DNA from: an uncultured Bacteroidota bacterium
Lineage (GTDB): Bacteria; Bacteroidota; Bacteroidia; Flavobacteriales; Flavobacteriaceae
DNA length: 64,000 nt
Assembly (NCBI GenBank): GCA_902622595.1
Contig: CACNQM010000001.1
Span: forward strand, 186,001-250,000
Direction: 5' to 3'
Both the position numbers and the translations under genes were made by a program. The notes below the pieces were generated by a model. The model searched no databases. It saw nothing but the letters and a program-made list of their open reading frames with translations, and was not told the origin of the DNA. Positions 48,573 through 58,651 of the stretch are shown piece after piece; position 1 is the first letter of the stretch; each line of letters begins with the position of its first letter.

Positions 48573-49943
48573 TTGGGCATTCAAAAAAAAATTATGAAAA
48601 GTGTTATTATTTGTGACATGGAGGGCTTGATTACAAACATGAACGAAGGCGCTGAAAAAGTCTTTGGTTATCCCTCTGATGAGTTAGTTGGTATTAAAAG
48701 AGTATCAATTTTTTCACCTGGTGAAATAGTTCTTCAAAATGTTCTTGGTTGGCTTAGAAATGCTAACGAAACAGGTGAGCATATAACAAAAACTAATTTC
48801 ATCAGAAAAGATGGTTCAAAATTTGCTGCTAAGATTAAGATTACTCCAAATTTTGCAGATGGCAAGGACAAACCTCAAACTGGATATTGTGGAATTACTG
48901 AAGTAATTGATGAAGAAGTTAATATAAAAATTAATTGGGTTACTAAAATTATTAAAGGTGTAGCAATTACTAGAGTTGGTTTTGCTTCGGCTTCATTATT
49001 CCCAGTCTTTTCTATTGGATGTTACTACGCTGGAATTGGAGATGGTTTATTCAGTCCAATTTCCTTAACACTAACCACATTTGGAATTTTATTTTTCCAC
49101 TTATTTTCCAATTTATATAATGACTATTTTGATGTGACACATGGAACAGACGAGGCTAATACAGAATACTTTAATGCTGGAATGGATTCTACAATTCTTC
49201 AAGGTGCACAATTATCTGGTGGTAGTAGAGCTGTAGAATTAGGTTTAATTTCTTTAAAGGGCACTAAAAGCCTTGCTAATGTTATGTTTATTCTTGGTCT
49301 TGCAACAGCAGCAGGAATATTATATATGAGTTTTTTAAACACCGGATCTACAAGCAATGCGTTCTATTCAGCTATCATTGCTTTAATAGGTGTTTTAGTA
49401 GGTTATTTTTATACTGCTAAACCAATAAGGTTATCTTCAAGATATGGACTTGGAGAACTTTCAATTTTTCTATCCTTTGGTCCTCTATTGACATTAGGTA
49501 CTGGTTTTGCTATTGCAAATGAAACAATTCTTCTATATTCGAGTGAATTTTATAATTTATTAATTCTTGGTGTGCCAATAGGACTTTTAACTACAAACAT
49601 TCTGTTTATTAATCAATATCCTGATCATGCTTCAGATAAAAAAGTTGGTAAAAATCATTTAGTAGTACTTCTTGGTAAAAAAGCTTCAAGATGGATTTAT
49701 GGACTTAATCTAATATTAACATTAGGTTCTTTATATTTTATTGCAGAGAACATTCTAATTGGGACTAAGCAAATGTTATTCCTTTATCTACTAATTCCAA
49801 TTGCAATGTTTTATTCATATTTCTTGCTATCAGGATTGTTCAAATACTATAATAGTAGAAAACTTATAAAATATAACATACACACAATTTATTTCCATAT
49901 GTTATTCTCATTTATTTACATGATAATTTTAGCAAATTTTTAG
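48573..49943 (+). CDS. PAS domain fused to a UbiA/MenA-like membrane prenyltransferase
   Basis: The protein has 456 residues from TTG 48573; an ATG at 48594 would give 449 and is equally possible. Residues about 8-112 form a PAS domain (IICDMEGLITNMNEGAEKVFGY, then IRKDGSKFAAKI and GYCGITEV). Residues about 122-456 are an eight- or nine-helix UbiA-type prenyltransferase with the two Asp motifs: NDYFD at 183-187 and NQYPDHASDKKVGKNHL with D351/D355. The second motif is MenA-like. It should attach a polyprenyl chain to an aromatic acceptor, perhaps 1,4-dihydroxy-2-naphthoate. A sensor domain on such an enzyme is unusual. The thioesterase upstream and CPBP protease downstream (3 bases) are probably co-transcribed. 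Confidence 0.85.
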   Translation: MGIQKKIMKSVIICDMEGLITNMNEGAEKVFGYPSDELVGIKRVSIFSPGEIVLQNVLGWLRNANETGEHITKTNFIRKDGSKFAAKIKITPNFADGKDKPQTGYCGITEVIDEEVNIKINWVTKIIKGVAITRVGFASASLFPVFSIGCYYAGIGDGLFSPISLTLTTFGILFFHLFSNLYNDYFDVTHGTDEANTEYFNAGMDSTILQGAQLSGGSRAVELGLISLKGTKSLANVMFILGLATAAGILYMSFLNTGSTSNAFYSAIIALIGVLVGYFYTAKPIRLSSRYGLGELSIFLSFGPLLTLGTGFAIANETILLYSSEFYNLLILGVPIGLLTTNILFINQYPDHASDKKVGKNHLVVLLGKKASRWIYGLNLILTLGSLYFIAENILIGTKQMLFLYLLIPIAMFYSYFLLSGLFKYYNSRKLIKYNIHTIYFHMLFSFIYMIILANF

Positions 49944-49946
49944 TAG

Positions 49947-50849
49947 ATGTTTTTATGGGACAAATCGTATAATTTAAAAGGATTCTGGTATTACATACTA
50001 GGCTCATTTATTTTAATCTTCTTTAGTATCATAGGTCAGCTACCTATGATCCCTTTTTTACCTAATGAACTTCCAAGTCCAGATGCAGATCCTATGGATT
50101 TATTTAAGGGTATCGAATCTAATTTGAGATTATTTTTATTATTATTAACGTTTGTTGCTGTAGTTCCAGGTATATGGCTAGTTGTCAAGAAGCTACATGA
50201 TCTTCCCTTAATGTCTGTTTTATCAAGTAGAAAAAAAATTGATTTTGAAAGAGTTAAATACTCATTTTTACTTTGGGGAACAACAGTTGTAGCTTTTGTT
50301 TTATTGGAATATTTTCTAAGCCCTGAAAGTTATTTATTTAACTTTAAGGTAAAAGAATTCCTAATCTTAGCTGTCATAGCTATATTATTTGTTCCAATTC
50401 AAACAACTGTAGAGGAAGTTGTTTTTAGAGGTTACTTGATGCAGGGATTTGGCCATTGGCTTAATAGTAGATTTATGGCATTATTTCTTACCTCATTTGT
50501 ATTCGGTTTACTTCACCTTTCTAATCCCGAGATAACTGCTTTAGGATATGAAGCTATATTTATATACATAATTGGAGGGTTTGTTTTAGGTATTATGACA
50601 TTAATGGATGATGGTCTAGAACTTGCTATTGGATTTCACGCTGCAAATAATCTTATCGTTGTTCTTCTTCTTACGGCAGATTGGACAGTTTTCCAAACAG
50701 AATCAATCTTAATTGATATTTCAGAACCAAGTTTAGGTTTATCTGATTGGCTAGCGCCTTTAATAGTATACCCTATTATAATTACAATTTTATCGAGGAA
50801 GTACGCTTGGACTAATTGGAAAAAGAAATTATTTTCAAAGGTCAGATAA
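49947..50849 (+). CDS. CPBP family intramembrane metalloprotease
   Basis: This is a 300-residue membrane protein with about eight hydrophobic segments. It has the CPBP/Abi (Rce1-like) motifs: EEVVFRG (E156-E157 with R161), FGLLHLSN with H190, and a third motif GFHAANN. Members cleave prenylated or other peptides within membranes, and in some bacteria act in bacteriocin immunity. It follows the PAS-UbiA gene by 3 bases, which suggests a joint transcript, though a direct functional link is only a guess. The 3' end overlaps the convergent GNAT gene by 15 bases. Confidence 0.88.
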   Translation: MFLWDKSYNLKGFWYYILGSFILIFFSIIGQLPMIPFLPNELPSPDADPMDLFKGIESNLRLFLLLLTFVAVVPGIWLVVKKLHDLPLMSVLSSRKKIDFERVKYSFLLWGTTVVAFVLLEYFLSPESYLFNFKVKEFLILAVIAILFVPIQTTVEEVVFRGYLMQGFGHWLNSRFMALFLTSFVFGLLHLSNPEITALGYEAIFIYIIGGFVLGIMTLMDDGLELAIGFHAANNLIVVLLLTADWTVFQTESILIDISEPSLGLSDWLAPLIVYPIIITILSRKYAWTNWKKKLFSKVR

Positions 50850-51302
50850 CTTCAACTCCATCTTTATGTCACTCCTTTCATATGGTGCATCTGGATTATC
50901 AATTTCTTTGAATCCAAACTTATTGTAGAGATGAATTGAATTCTTCAAGACAGTATTTGAGTAAAGTATAACTGATTTAAAATGGTTTTTAACAGAATAA
51001 TCAATTATAAATTGGATTAATTGATGCCCAACGCCATTTCCTCTTAGCTCTTTCTTAACTGCCATTTTATTTAACTCATAGATTCCATCTTCTCGAGGAA
51101 TTAAAGCCATTGTACCAACAACTTGAGATTCGAAAATTGCAAAAAATATATGGCCTCCTTTATCAATAATTTCTTTTTTACAATTTCTTAATACCTTTTC
51201 GTCATATTCTTCAACATAAAAATACTCATTAAGCCAATCATAATTTAGGTCATAGAAGTAATCTGAATATTTATCTTGAAAAGGAACTATTTCAACTTTC
51301 AT
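50835..51302 (-). CDS. GNAT family N-acetyltransferase
   Basis: This 155-residue protein has the acetyl-CoA binding motif A of GNAT enzymes ([14 protein letters not shown] near 88-101) preceded by the beta strand [18 protein letters not shown], then [20 protein letters not shown], which is motif B. The acceptor is unknown. Its ATG lies inside the end of fumC (11-base overlap), so it is probably the second gene of a fumC operon. It resembles small stand-alone GNATs that acetylate amino acids or small amines. Confidence 0.88.
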   Translation of the reverse strand: MKVEIVPFQDKYSDYFYDLNYDWLNEYFYVEEYDEKVLRNCKKEIIDKGGHIFFAIFESQVVGTMALIPREDGIYELNKMAVKKELRGNGVGHQLIQFIIDYSVKNHFKSVILYSNTVLKNSIHLYNKFGFKEIDNPDAPYERSDIKMELKLSDL

Positions 51303-52692
51303 TGCTTGTCATTCTATTAGGATTGACATATTCATCAAATTCCTTTTCCGATAAATAATTTAGTGCTAAGGCTGCCTCTTTTAATGAAATATCTTCGTTG
51401 TAGGCTTTATTTGCTATGTCTGCAGCCTTATAATACCCTATTTTTGAATTAAGAGCAGTAACTAACATTAAAGAATCATCAAGAAATTTTTTGATTCTTT
51501 TATTGTTAGGTTTAATACCGTCAATACAGTTTAGAGCAAAACTTAATGATGCATCTCCAAGTATCTTAGATGATTCGATTATATTCAATGCAAAAAGTGG
51601 TTTAAAAACATTTAGTTCAAAATGTCCATTTGCACCAGCAAAACTTACAGCTACATCATTTCCGAATATTTGAGCACATACCATTGAAATTGCCTCACAC
51701 TGTGTTGGATTTACTTTTCCAGGCATTATTGAACTTCCAGGCTCATTAGCTGGTAGAATAAGTTCACCTATTCCTGATCTCGGTCCTGATCCCATCAATC
51801 TAATATCATTTGAAATTTTATAAATAGAAGCTGCTAAAGTTTTTAATGCACCGTGAACTTCTACAATACAATCATGGCTGGCAATCCCCTCAAATTTGTT
51901 TGTAGATTCCTTAAATGAAAGTCCTGAATTTTTTGAGATATGTTCGACAACTTTATTTGAATATCCTATTGGGGTATTAAGCTGGGTGCCAACTGCAGTA
52001 CCACCTATGGGTAATTCACTTAAATGATCAAGAGAATTTTGTAATGATTTAATACCATGGTCAAGTTGAGATACATACCCAGAAAACTCTTGACCAAGTG
52101 TTATAGGTGTAGCATCCATTAAATGAGTCCTACCAATTTTAACAATCTTATTAAACTCTTTTGATTTTTTATCAAGACTATCTCTTAATTTTTTAATGTT
52201 TGGGATTGTATTTTCAGTAATAATTTTCATTGCAGCAATATTAATTGCTGTTGGGAAAGTATCATTTGATGACTGGGAAAGGTTTACATCATCATTTGGA
52301 GATAATGTTTTATCAGATTTCCCAAGTTCTTTTCCCTGAATTAAATGTGCTCTGTTTGAAATAACTTCATTAACATTCATATTGGTTTGAGTACCTGATC
52401 CAGTCTGCCATATTACTAGAGGAAACTGATCATTATGCATATTTTCTAGAATCTCATCACAAACGCTCTCTATTAGGACACATTTTTCTTTTGATAGTAC
52501 TCCAAGATTAAAATTAGTTTGAGCTGCAGATTTTTTTAGAATAGCATAAGCATGAATAATCTCAATTGGCATAGTTGATGGATTACCAATTTTAAAATTA
52601 TTTCTTGATCTTTCAGTCTGAGCTCCCCAAAGAGAGTTTATTGGAACTTTTACTTCACCTAATGTATCTTTTTCAATTCTGTAGTCCTTCAT
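51292..52692 (-). CDS. fumC: Class II fumarate hydratase
   Basis: This 466-residue enzyme has [15 protein letters not shown] at the N-terminus, [16 protein letters not shown] near 95, [16 protein letters not shown] with the catalytic His near 180, and the fumarase/aspartase signature [16 protein letters not shown] near 310. It hydrates fumarate to malate in the citric acid cycle and needs no Fe-S cluster. The Gly and polar residues of the signature favour fumarase over aspartase or argininosuccinate lyase. The upstream region is shared with the microprotein promoter on the other strand. Confidence 0.96.
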   Translation of the reverse strand: MKDYRIEKDTLGEVKVPINSLWGAQTERSRNNFKIGNPSTMPIEIIHAYAILKKSAAQTNFNLGVLSKEKCVLIESVCDEILENMHNDQFPLVIWQTGSGTQTNMNVNEVISNRAHLIQGKELGKSDKTLSPNDDVNLSQSSNDTFPTAINIAAMKIITENTIPNIKKLRDSLDKKSKEFNKIVKIGRTHLMDATPITLGQEFSGYVSQLDHGIKSLQNSLDHLSELPIGGTAVGTQLNTPIGYSNKVVEHISKNSGLSFKESTNKFEGIASHDCIVEVHGALKTLAASIYKISNDIRLMGSGPRSGIGELILPANEPGSSIMPGKVNPTQCEAISMVCAQIFGNDVAVSFAGANGHFELNVFKPLFALNIIESSKILGDASLSFALNCIDGIKPNNKRIKKFLDDSLMLVTALNSKIGYYKAADIANKAYNEDISLKEAALALNYLSEKEFDEYVNPNRMTSNES

Positions 52693-52693
52693 C

Positions 52694-52724
52694 TTTGTAA
52701 TTTACTTAAAAAAAATTACTTTTG
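52694..52724 (+). promoter_or_regulatory. Bacteroidota-type promoter for the 52-residue microprotein
   Basis: TTTG at 52694-52697 and TACTTTTG at 52717-52724 are separated by 19 bases. This is a full match to the TTTG-N(about 19)-TAnnTTTG consensus of Bacteroidota. It predicts a start of transcription near 52731, eleven bases before an ATG at 52742. It is the best complete promoter I found in the window. Confidence 0.75.
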
Positions 52725-52741
52725 TTAGCAACTACAAATAT

Positions 52742-52900
52742 ATGGAGTTTCAACAATACCTCGGATTTTTAGCCTTTTTAGCAATATTTACAATGGGTTT
52801 TTGGCTAATGATTTTTCTAGCACTTGTAGCACCATATTGGGCTTCATCATATGTATTCCAAAGAATTAAGGAGTTTATAGCTAAAAAGCTTAGATCCTAG
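52742..52900 (+). CDS. 52-residue single-pass membrane microprotein
   Basis: This short frame begins at ATG 52742 and ends at TAG 52898-52900. It encodes 52 residues: a short polar start (MEFQQY), one long hydrophobic stretch (about residues 7-33, LGFLAFLAIFTMGFW onward), then APYWASSYVFQRIKEF and a basic tail IAKKLRS. This is a classic type of small inner-membrane protein, probably with a positively charged cytoplasmic C-terminus. It is preceded by a complete promoter and sits alone on the plus strand between two minus-strand genes, filling the gap almost exactly. I do not know its role or relatives. Confidence 0.7.
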   Translation: MEFQQYLGFLAFLAIFTMGFWLMIFLALVAPYWASSYVFQRIKEFIAKKLRS

Positions 52901-55401
52901 TTATTAAATATTGGTTCTTCACCACCTCCTTGATCAAAATCACCTTGATTTCTTCTTATGTTCTTTTTTCTTTGCTTATACTTATTGTCATTAAACCTGT
53001 AACTGAAAGTTAGTACATAAGTTGGCATCCTCCACCTACCCTCACTTTTTCTGTAGAAAGAGTCTCTAAATGATTCAGTTCTAAATTTATTAGTATTAAA
53101 TAAATCACTAAATTTTAGGGAGAGAGTTCCTTTTTTATCTAGTAAAGATTTTTGTATTGCTCCAGTAACAAACCCAAAAGCTTTTCTTTTAGAGAAAGCA
53201 TTTTCACTTGGTCCACGAATGAATCCAAAAAATTGAATGCTATAGTCTTTAGGAAGTCTTATAAAACCGTTAAATCTACTATTCCAATTAGTATTATCAG
53301 AGTCAAAATTTTCATCTTCGTATTGACCTCTTATTGAGGTTGAATTAATAGTAAAACTGGCATTTAGCCTTACACTTCTTGAGGGAGTATATGTCAAACT
53401 TAATTCTGATCCAATTCTTTTGTTATTTGATAAATTTATTGGATACGAATCTAAAACAGGAACTTGAAGTATTGGAAGATTCGAGTCACTATCAACAATA
53501 AGATCAACAATTTCGCCTGTTTCTTCAGTTATTCTCTCAATATTTCCATCAGATTGTCTATAAAAAATTGAGGTATTGAGAGTAAATTTTTTAAATCTCT
53601 TTAAATAGTCTACTTCAATTGCTGAAGTAAAAGTTGGATCCAAGAAGGGATTACCTCTCCAAAAACTTGTTACAGAATTTCTTCTTGGAAATGGATTTAT
53701 ATCCCATCCTCTTGGTCTTCTTATTCTTTTGCTATATCCAAATGTTAAAGATTCTTGATCTGAAAACTCATAAGCAAGATTTAAAGTTGGAAAAAGATCA
53801 GAATATTTTTTTATTTCAAATTGATTAGTTGTTTTTTGATTAATTTCTTGTTTTGAATTTTCATATCGTAACCCAATTAATACTGATAATTTATCAATTT
53901 TTTTACCAAACTGAGTGTACAAGGAGTTGACCGACTCTTTATAGTTAAAAATATTTGATAATCCAGAATCTGAAACGAAAATATTACCTGTTAAAAAAGA
54001 CACATCATAATCAGTTTCTCTCTCTAAGAAACTACCTCTATATCCAAATTCAAATTCAGTCTCTTTATTGATTGGATATATAAAATCAACTTGTCCTAGT
54101 AATCTTTTTTGAAAATCAATATTTGATACTTTTTCAAAAATTGATTCTGAAATTAAAGGAAAGGTTGCAAAGTCTTCTATATCCCTAAGTTCGTCATCTT
54201 CACTTTCTTCGTATGATATTCTAGCACTTAATGTTTGTCCTTCTCTATCATAATCTTTGTAGAAATCTAGTGCGTATTCAAAAGATTCATCCATCTCAGT
54301 CTCATCTCTTAGTCTTTTATTTGTTGAAGATGTTGTACCTCTAGATATATCGTTTACTATGTTAGTAGTATAGCTTGAATCATCACCTTTTTTGTAAAAA
54401 CCACTTATAGTCAAGGATGTCTTTTCATCAAAATAATATTCACTTCCTAAATTGAAAAAAATGTTTTTATTATTATAATCCCAATCATTTGCTTCATCAA
54501 TTGTCAAGTCTTGTCTAATATAATTAGTTTCAGAAAAAAAAGAACCGGAATTTTCAGAGTTACTAAGGTTAACTGTACTAAATAGGTTAACTTTTTCATT
54601 TCTTACATTTAAGGTACCATTTAGGCCTTCATTTCTTGGAATACCAAGATTTAGATTAAAGTTTCCATTAAAACCAAGTAGACTCTGCTTCTTGAGTATA
54701 ATATTTAAAATACCAGCAGTTCCTTCGGCTGAATATCTTGCTGATGGTGATGTTACCACCTCAACTTTTTCAATTGATTCAGAGGGGAGTGATCTTAAAC
54801 CTTGAGGTCCTGATAGACCAACTAGACCTGATGGCTTTCCATTTATTAGAATCCTAACATTACTATTTCCTCGTAATGAAATATTACCATCAAAGTCAAC
54901 ATCAATAGAAGGTATATTAGCAAGTACATCAGAAACGTTACCACCTTTAACAGTAATATCTTGACCAACATTATATATCTTTCTATCAAGTCTAATTTCA
55001 ACCTGAGTTCTTTCAGCTCTTACTTCAACTTCATCAAGCATAGACACATCTAGAACCAATGGGATGTTACCAATATCAGTATTACCCCTGATCATAAGAT
55101 CCTCATTTGAATAAGAAATAAATGATATATAATCTATTTTTAATTCGTACAAACCTGGGTTTACATCAACAGAGAATTTTCCATTTTCATCAGTTAATCC
55201 TCCAAATATTTTTTCTGGGTTGTTTTTAGATTTTATAGATATAGTTGCATATTCAAGTGGTTCTCCTGTTTCTGAATCTGAAACGATTCCAAAAACTTTA
55301 AAGTTCATACTCGCATATCTTTGAGAACTACTATTACTTGGTTGTTGCGAAAATAGTAGTGACGAAAATAAAAAGATGAATAATCTTGTGAAATTTTGCA
55401 T
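52897..55401 (-). CDS. TonB-dependent receptor-type outer-membrane beta-barrel protein
   Basis: This protein has 834 residues from ATG 55401, which begins a clear signal peptide (MQNFTRLFIFLFSSLLFSQ). An upstream in-frame codon at 55455 lies beyond the likely promoter and is rejected. The order is a CarboxypepD_reg-like domain (about 35-115, VFGIVSDSETGEPLEYATI), a TonB plug-type domain (about 125-235, DVLANIPSIDVDFDGNISLRG), and a long beta-barrel that ends with an aromatic-rich strand (LTFSYRFNDN). This architecture belongs to the outer-membrane beta-barrel family with a TonB plug in Bacteroidota. No SusD-like partner is next to it, so the ligand (peptide, metal complex or other) is unknown. 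Confidence 0.92.
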   Translation of the reverse strand: MQNFTRLFIFLFSSLLFSQQPSNSSSQRYASMNFKVFGIVSDSETGEPLEYATISIKSKNNPEKIFGGLTDENGKFSVDVNPGLYELKIDYISFISYSNEDLMIRGNTDIGNIPLVLDVSMLDEVEVRAERTQVEIRLDRKIYNVGQDITVKGGNVSDVLANIPSIDVDFDGNISLRGNSNVRILINGKPSGLVGLSGPQGLRSLPSESIEKVEVVTSPSARYSAEGTAGILNIILKKQSLLGFNGNFNLNLGIPRNEGLNGTLNVRNEKVNLFSTVNLSNSENSGSFFSETNYIRQDLTIDEANDWDYNNKNIFFNLGSEYYFDEKTSLTISGFYKKGDDSSYTTNIVNDISRGTTSSTNKRLRDETEMDESFEYALDFYKDYDREGQTLSARISYEESEDDELRDIEDFATFPLISESIFEKVSNIDFQKRLLGQVDFIYPINKETEFEFGYRGSFLERETDYDVSFLTGNIFVSDSGLSNIFNYKESVNSLYTQFGKKIDKLSVLIGLRYENSKQEINQKTTNQFEIKKYSDLFPTLNLAYEFSDQESLTFGYSKRIRRPRGWDINPFPRRNSVTSFWRGNPFLDPTFTSAIEVDYLKRFKKFTLNTSIFYRQSDGNIERITEETGEIVDLIVDSDSNLPILQVPVLDSYPINLSNNKRIGSELSLTYTPSRSVRLNASFTINSTSIRGQYEDENFDSDNTNWNSRFNGFIRLPKDYSIQFFGFIRGPSENAFSKRKAFGFVTGAIQKSLLDKKGTLSLKFSDLFNTNKFRTESFRDSFYRKSEGRWRMPTYVLTFSYRFNDNKYKQRKKNIRRNQGDFDQGGGEEPIFNN

Positions 55402-55422
55402 TATGAATTTTGTTTGGTGCAA

Positions 55423-55430
55423 CAAAGATA
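55423..55430 (-). promoter_or_regulatory. -7 promoter element for the TonB-type receptor
   Basis: On the minus strand this reads TATCTTTG (TAnnTTTG), 21 bases before the ATG at 55401. A TTG lies 24 bases further upstream, slightly beyond the usual spacing. It supports 55401, not 55455, as the start codon. Confidence 0.45.
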
Positions 55431-55546
55431 TTTTATTAACTACAACACTAAACACAAGGTTTTGTTAAAAAAAAGATACATTTTATTAAGTGTTTGAGCA
55501 CTAGCCCTATACAAAATAAAACTTTGGTAAGATAAAAAGGGGAGGG

Positions 55547-55891
55547 CTATTTTAAAGACTTTACTATGGCTTCAAATGCGTTTGGGTTATTCATAGCTAA
55601 GTCAGCTAAAACTTTTCTATTAAGAGAAATATTATTTGATTTAAGCTTATAAATAAACTCGTTGTATGAAAGGCCATGTTGATGAGCAGCAGCATTTATT
55701 CTCATAACCCATAAAGACCTGAAGTTTCTTTTCTTAGTTTTTCTATCTCTGTAGGCATATACAAGAGCTTTTTCAACAGCATTCTTAGCTACCGTCCAAA
55801 CATTCTTTCTTCTTCCGAAGTATCCTTTCGCTTGTTTTATAATTTTCTTTCTTCTTGCTCTAGAGGCAACGGAATTAACTGATCTTGGCAT
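55547..55891 (-). CDS. rplT: 50S ribosomal protein L20
   Basis: This 114-residue basic protein starts [32 protein letters not shown], which is unmistakably L20 (quoted in pieces here: [23 protein letters not shown]). The globular half has [20 protein letters not shown]. It is required early in large-subunit assembly and can regulate its own operon. It is the last gene of thrS-infC-rpmI-rplT, 10 bases after rpmI. A 7-base inverted repeat (TAGCCCT / AGGGCTA) brackets the 3' end but its 34-base loop makes it a weak terminator. Confidence 0.98.
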   Translation of the reverse strand: MPRSVNSVASRARRKKIIKQAKGYFGRRKNVWTVAKNAVEKALVYAYRDRKTKKRNFRSLWVMRINAAAHQHGLSYNEFIYKLKSNNISLNRKVLADLAMNNPNAFEAIVKSLK

Positions 55892-55901
55892 AACTACAAA
55901 T

Positions 55902-56099
55902 TTATTTTAATCTTAATTGTCTTTTAATATTATTCTCATCACTTTCATGAACTAGACCAAAGTGAGTAAGCCTTAATTTTCTTTTTTTTGATTTTTTTGT
56001 CAAAATATGATTTTTAAAGGCATGTTTTCTTTTAATTTTTCCAGATCCGGTAACTTTAAACCTTTTCTTTGCACTGGATTTTGTTTTCATTTTTGGCAT
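55902..56099 (-). CDS. rpmI: 50S ribosomal protein L35
   Basis: This 65-residue, highly basic protein has the L35 signature [21 protein letters not shown] and [14 protein letters not shown]. It is a component of the large ribosomal subunit. It lies 11 bases after the infC stop and 10 before rplT, the universal infC-rpmI-rplT order. Confidence 0.98.
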   Translation of the reverse strand: MPKMKTKSSAKKRFKVTGSGKIKRKHAFKNHILTKKSKKRKLRLTHFGLVHESDENNIKRQLRLK

Positions 56100-56110
56100 A
56101 ATTCCCTAAT

Positions 56111-56674
56111 TTAATTCTTTTTTGGTATTATAAACATTATCATTCGTTTTCCTTCTAATTCTGGCATCTGTTCAACCTTTCCAATTTCTTCAAGATCTTG
56201 AGCTAATCTTAATAGCAAAATCTGACCTTGTTCTTTAAATATTATCGATCTTCCTTTAAAAAAAACAAATGCTTTTAATTTTGCACCTTCTTTTAAAAAT
56301 TTTTCTGCATGCTTTTTCTTAAACTGATAATCATGTTCATCTGTTTGTGGTCCAAACCTTATTTCTTTTACAACAATTTTACTTGTCTTTGATTTAAGTG
56401 CTTTATCCCTTTTCTTCTGTTCGTATAAGAATTTCTTATATTCCAGAACTTTACATACAGGTGGAGACGCTTTGGGAGAAATTTCAACTAAATCTAATTC
56501 TAGACTCCTTGCTACTCTTAATGCCTCATTTGTAGAATATATTCCAGCATCTACATTATCACCAACTAACCTAACCTCATGAGCAGTTATCCTAGTATTG
56601 ATTCTATGAGGGTCTTCTTTTATTTCTCTTCTGAATCTCTTATTTGGTTTTCTTCTTCTTATTGCTATAACAAT
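56111..56674 (-). CDS. infC: Translation initiation factor IF-3 with non-AUG start
   Basis: Reading the minus strand after thrS gives a 187-residue frame that matches IF-3 throughout. It has [20 protein letters not shown], then [54 protein letters not shown], and an end of [11 protein letters not shown]. No ATG, GTG or TTG exists near the N-terminus: an in-frame TAA overlaps the thrS stop (56684-56686) and the first usable codons are ATT at 56674 and ATA at 56668. I choose ATT because infC uses AUU in many bacteria to autoregulate; ATA, which would give the common MAIR start, is the alternative. IF-3 checks initiator tRNA and splits ribosomes. Confidence 0.93.
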   Translation of the reverse strand: MVIAIRRRKPNKRFRREIKEDPHRINTRITAHEVRLVGDNVDAGIYSTNEALRVARSLELDLVEISPKASPPVCKVLEYKKFLYEQKKRDKALKSKTSKIVVKEIRFGPQTDEHDYQFKKKHAEKFLKEGAKLKAFVFFKGRSIIFKEQGQILLLRLAQDLEEIGKVEQMPELEGKRMIMFIIPKKN

Positions 56675-56679
56675 TGTTT

Positions 56680-58629
56680 TTAATTAATATTAAATTTTGG
56701 TATACACTCAGAAATTTCTTTCTTAATCATATCCACAAATTCTTCAATCTTCATTTCACCTAGATCATCTCCATGATGTCTTCTTATTGAAACCGTGTTA
56801 TTTTTAACTTCATTTTCTCCTACAACAATCATAAAAGGAATCTTCTTTATTTCAGATTCTCTAATTTTCTTTCCAACAGTCTCATTTCTATCATCTAAGT
56901 GCGCGCGAATTTCGTGATTTTCTAAGATATTTAAAACTTTTTGACCATAATTTTTAAAGTTCTCACTTACAATTAAAATTTCTACTTGAGTAGTTGTAAG
57001 CCATAAAGGAAAAACTCCTGCAGTATGCTCAAGTAAAATTGCAACAAATCTTTCCATACTTCCAAATGGCGCTCTATGAATCATAACTGGTCTTAAATCT
57101 TCATTATTGCTGCCCTTATATGTTAAATCAAATCTTTCAGGAAGGTTGTAATCAACCTGAATAGTACCAAGCTGCCACTTTCTTCCAAGAGCATCTTTAA
57201 CCATAAAGTCAAGTTTTGGTCCATAGAATGCGGCTTCACCCAATTCAACATTGTATTCAAGACCTTTTTCTTTGGCAGAATTAAGAATTGCTTGTTCAGA
57301 TATTTCCCAATTTTTGTCAGATCCAATATATTTTTCTGGGTTGTCAGGATCTCTGAGGGATACTTGTGCAGAATAATTATCAAACCCTAGAGATTTAAAA
57401 ACAAAAAGTACTAAATCAATGGTATTATTAAATTCTGAATCAACTTGTTCAGGTGTGCAAAAAATATGTGCATCATCAACAGTAAATCCTCTCACCCTGC
57501 TCAGACCATGTAATTCTCCACTTTGTTCATATCTGTAAACAGTACCAAACTCTGCAAGTCTTAAGGGAAGATCTCTGTAACTCTGTGGCTTAGCTTTATA
57601 AATCTCACAATGATGAGGACAATTCATTGGTCTTAAAATAAAAGTTTCAGAATCGTTGGGGGTATAAATTGGTTGAAAACTATCTGCTCCATACTTCTCA
57701 TAGTGTCCTGAAGTTTCGTATAATTCTTTTGCACCTATATGTGAGGACATAACTTTTTTATAACCAGCTCTTTTTTGAGCATCTTCAAGAAAATCTTGCA
57801 ACCTATCTCTTAACTCTGTTCCGTTTGGCAACCAAAGTGGTAGTCCTTGTCCGACTCTACTTGAGAATGTAAATAACTCAAGTTCTTTACCAATTTTTCT
57901 ATGGTCTCTTTCTTTAGCTTTTTCCACTAATTCAAGATATTCTGTAAGTAACTTTTGCTTAGGGAATGAAATACCATAAATCCTTGTTAATTGATTATTC
58001 TTCTCATTACCTCTCCAGTAAGCACCGGCAATATTAAGAAGTTTAACAGCTTTGACAATTCCTGTTGATGGAATATGGCCACCCTTACACAAATCACTAA
58101 AATCTGCATGATCACAAAACGAAATAGTTCCATCATCAAGAGCTTCAATTAACTCAATTTTATATTCATTTTTCTCTTTTTTATAAAATTCTAAAGCTTC
58201 TTTTTTTGAAATGCTTTTCATTTTAAATTTGAAATCATTTCGCGAAAACTCAAGAAATTTTGACTCAATTTTTCCAAAATCTTTTTCTGAAACAGTTTCA
58301 TCACCAAAATCAACATCATAGTAAAAACCATTTTCAATTGATGGACCAATTGTTAATTTAGATTTAGGATAGAAAAATTTTATTGTTTGAGCTAAAATAT
58401 GAGCTGATGAATGCCAAAATGCTTGTTTTCCTTCATCATCCTCCCATGTAAACAGCTTAATATTCCCATCAGTGACTAATTTTGAGTTAAGTTCGAGAGT
58501 TTCGTTATTAAAAGATGCTGAAATAACTTTTCTTGCTAGTCCCTCGCTAATACTTTTAGCTACATCAATAACTTTGACACCTTTGTCAAATTTCTTTACG
58601 GAATCATCTGGAAAAATTACACTTATCAT
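56680..58629 (-). CDS. thrS: Threonine--tRNA ligase
   Basis: This 649-residue protein starts at ATG 58629 ([14 protein letters not shown]). A TTG at 58644 would add five residues without family support. The order is a TGS domain (1-60), an editing/second-addition domain with [16 protein letters not shown], and the class II catalytic core. The core has the zinc ligands in [11 protein letters not shown], motif 2 [18 protein letters not shown] and motif 3 [12 protein letters not shown]. The anticodon-binding domain follows. It charges tRNA-Thr and clears serine errors. It is followed by infC after 5 bases. Length is normal (about 645). Confidence 0.97.
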   Translation of the reverse strand: MISVIFPDDSVKKFDKGVKVIDVAKSISEGLARKVISASFNNETLELNSKLVTDGNIKLFTWEDDEGKQAFWHSSAHILAQTIKFFYPKSKLTIGPSIENGFYYDVDFGDETVSEKDFGKIESKFLEFSRNDFKFKMKSISKKEALEFYKKEKNEYKIELIEALDDGTISFCDHADFSDLCKGGHIPSTGIVKAVKLLNIAGAYWRGNEKNNQLTRIYGISFPKQKLLTEYLELVEKAKERDHRKIGKELELFTFSSRVGQGLPLWLPNGTELRDRLQDFLEDAQKRAGYKKVMSSHIGAKELYETSGHYEKYGADSFQPIYTPNDSETFILRPMNCPHHCEIYKAKPQSYRDLPLRLAEFGTVYRYEQSGELHGLSRVRGFTVDDAHIFCTPEQVDSEFNNTIDLVLFVFKSLGFDNYSAQVSLRDPDNPEKYIGSDKNWEISEQAILNSAKEKGLEYNVELGEAAFYGPKLDFMVKDALGRKWQLGTIQVDYNLPERFDLTYKGSNNEDLRPVMIHRAPFGSMERFVAILLEHTAGVFPLWLTTTQVEILIVSENFKNYGQKVLNILENHEIRAHLDDRNETVGKKIRESEIKKIPFMIVVGENEVKNNTVSIRRHHGDDLGEMKIEEFVDMIKKEISECIPKFNIN

Positions 58630-58651
58630 ACTAAATCTATTCAAAAATAAA

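Noticed and set aside
55402-55455. Upstream N-terminal extension of the TonB-type receptor
   Set aside because: A signal peptide starts exactly at the ATG 55401 and the -7 promoter element lies inside the extension.
55502-55549. Inverted repeat TAGCCCT ... AGGGCTA as terminator after rplT
   Set aside because: The stem is 7 bp, the loop is 34 bases, and one arm overlaps the rplT stop; no T-run follows closely.
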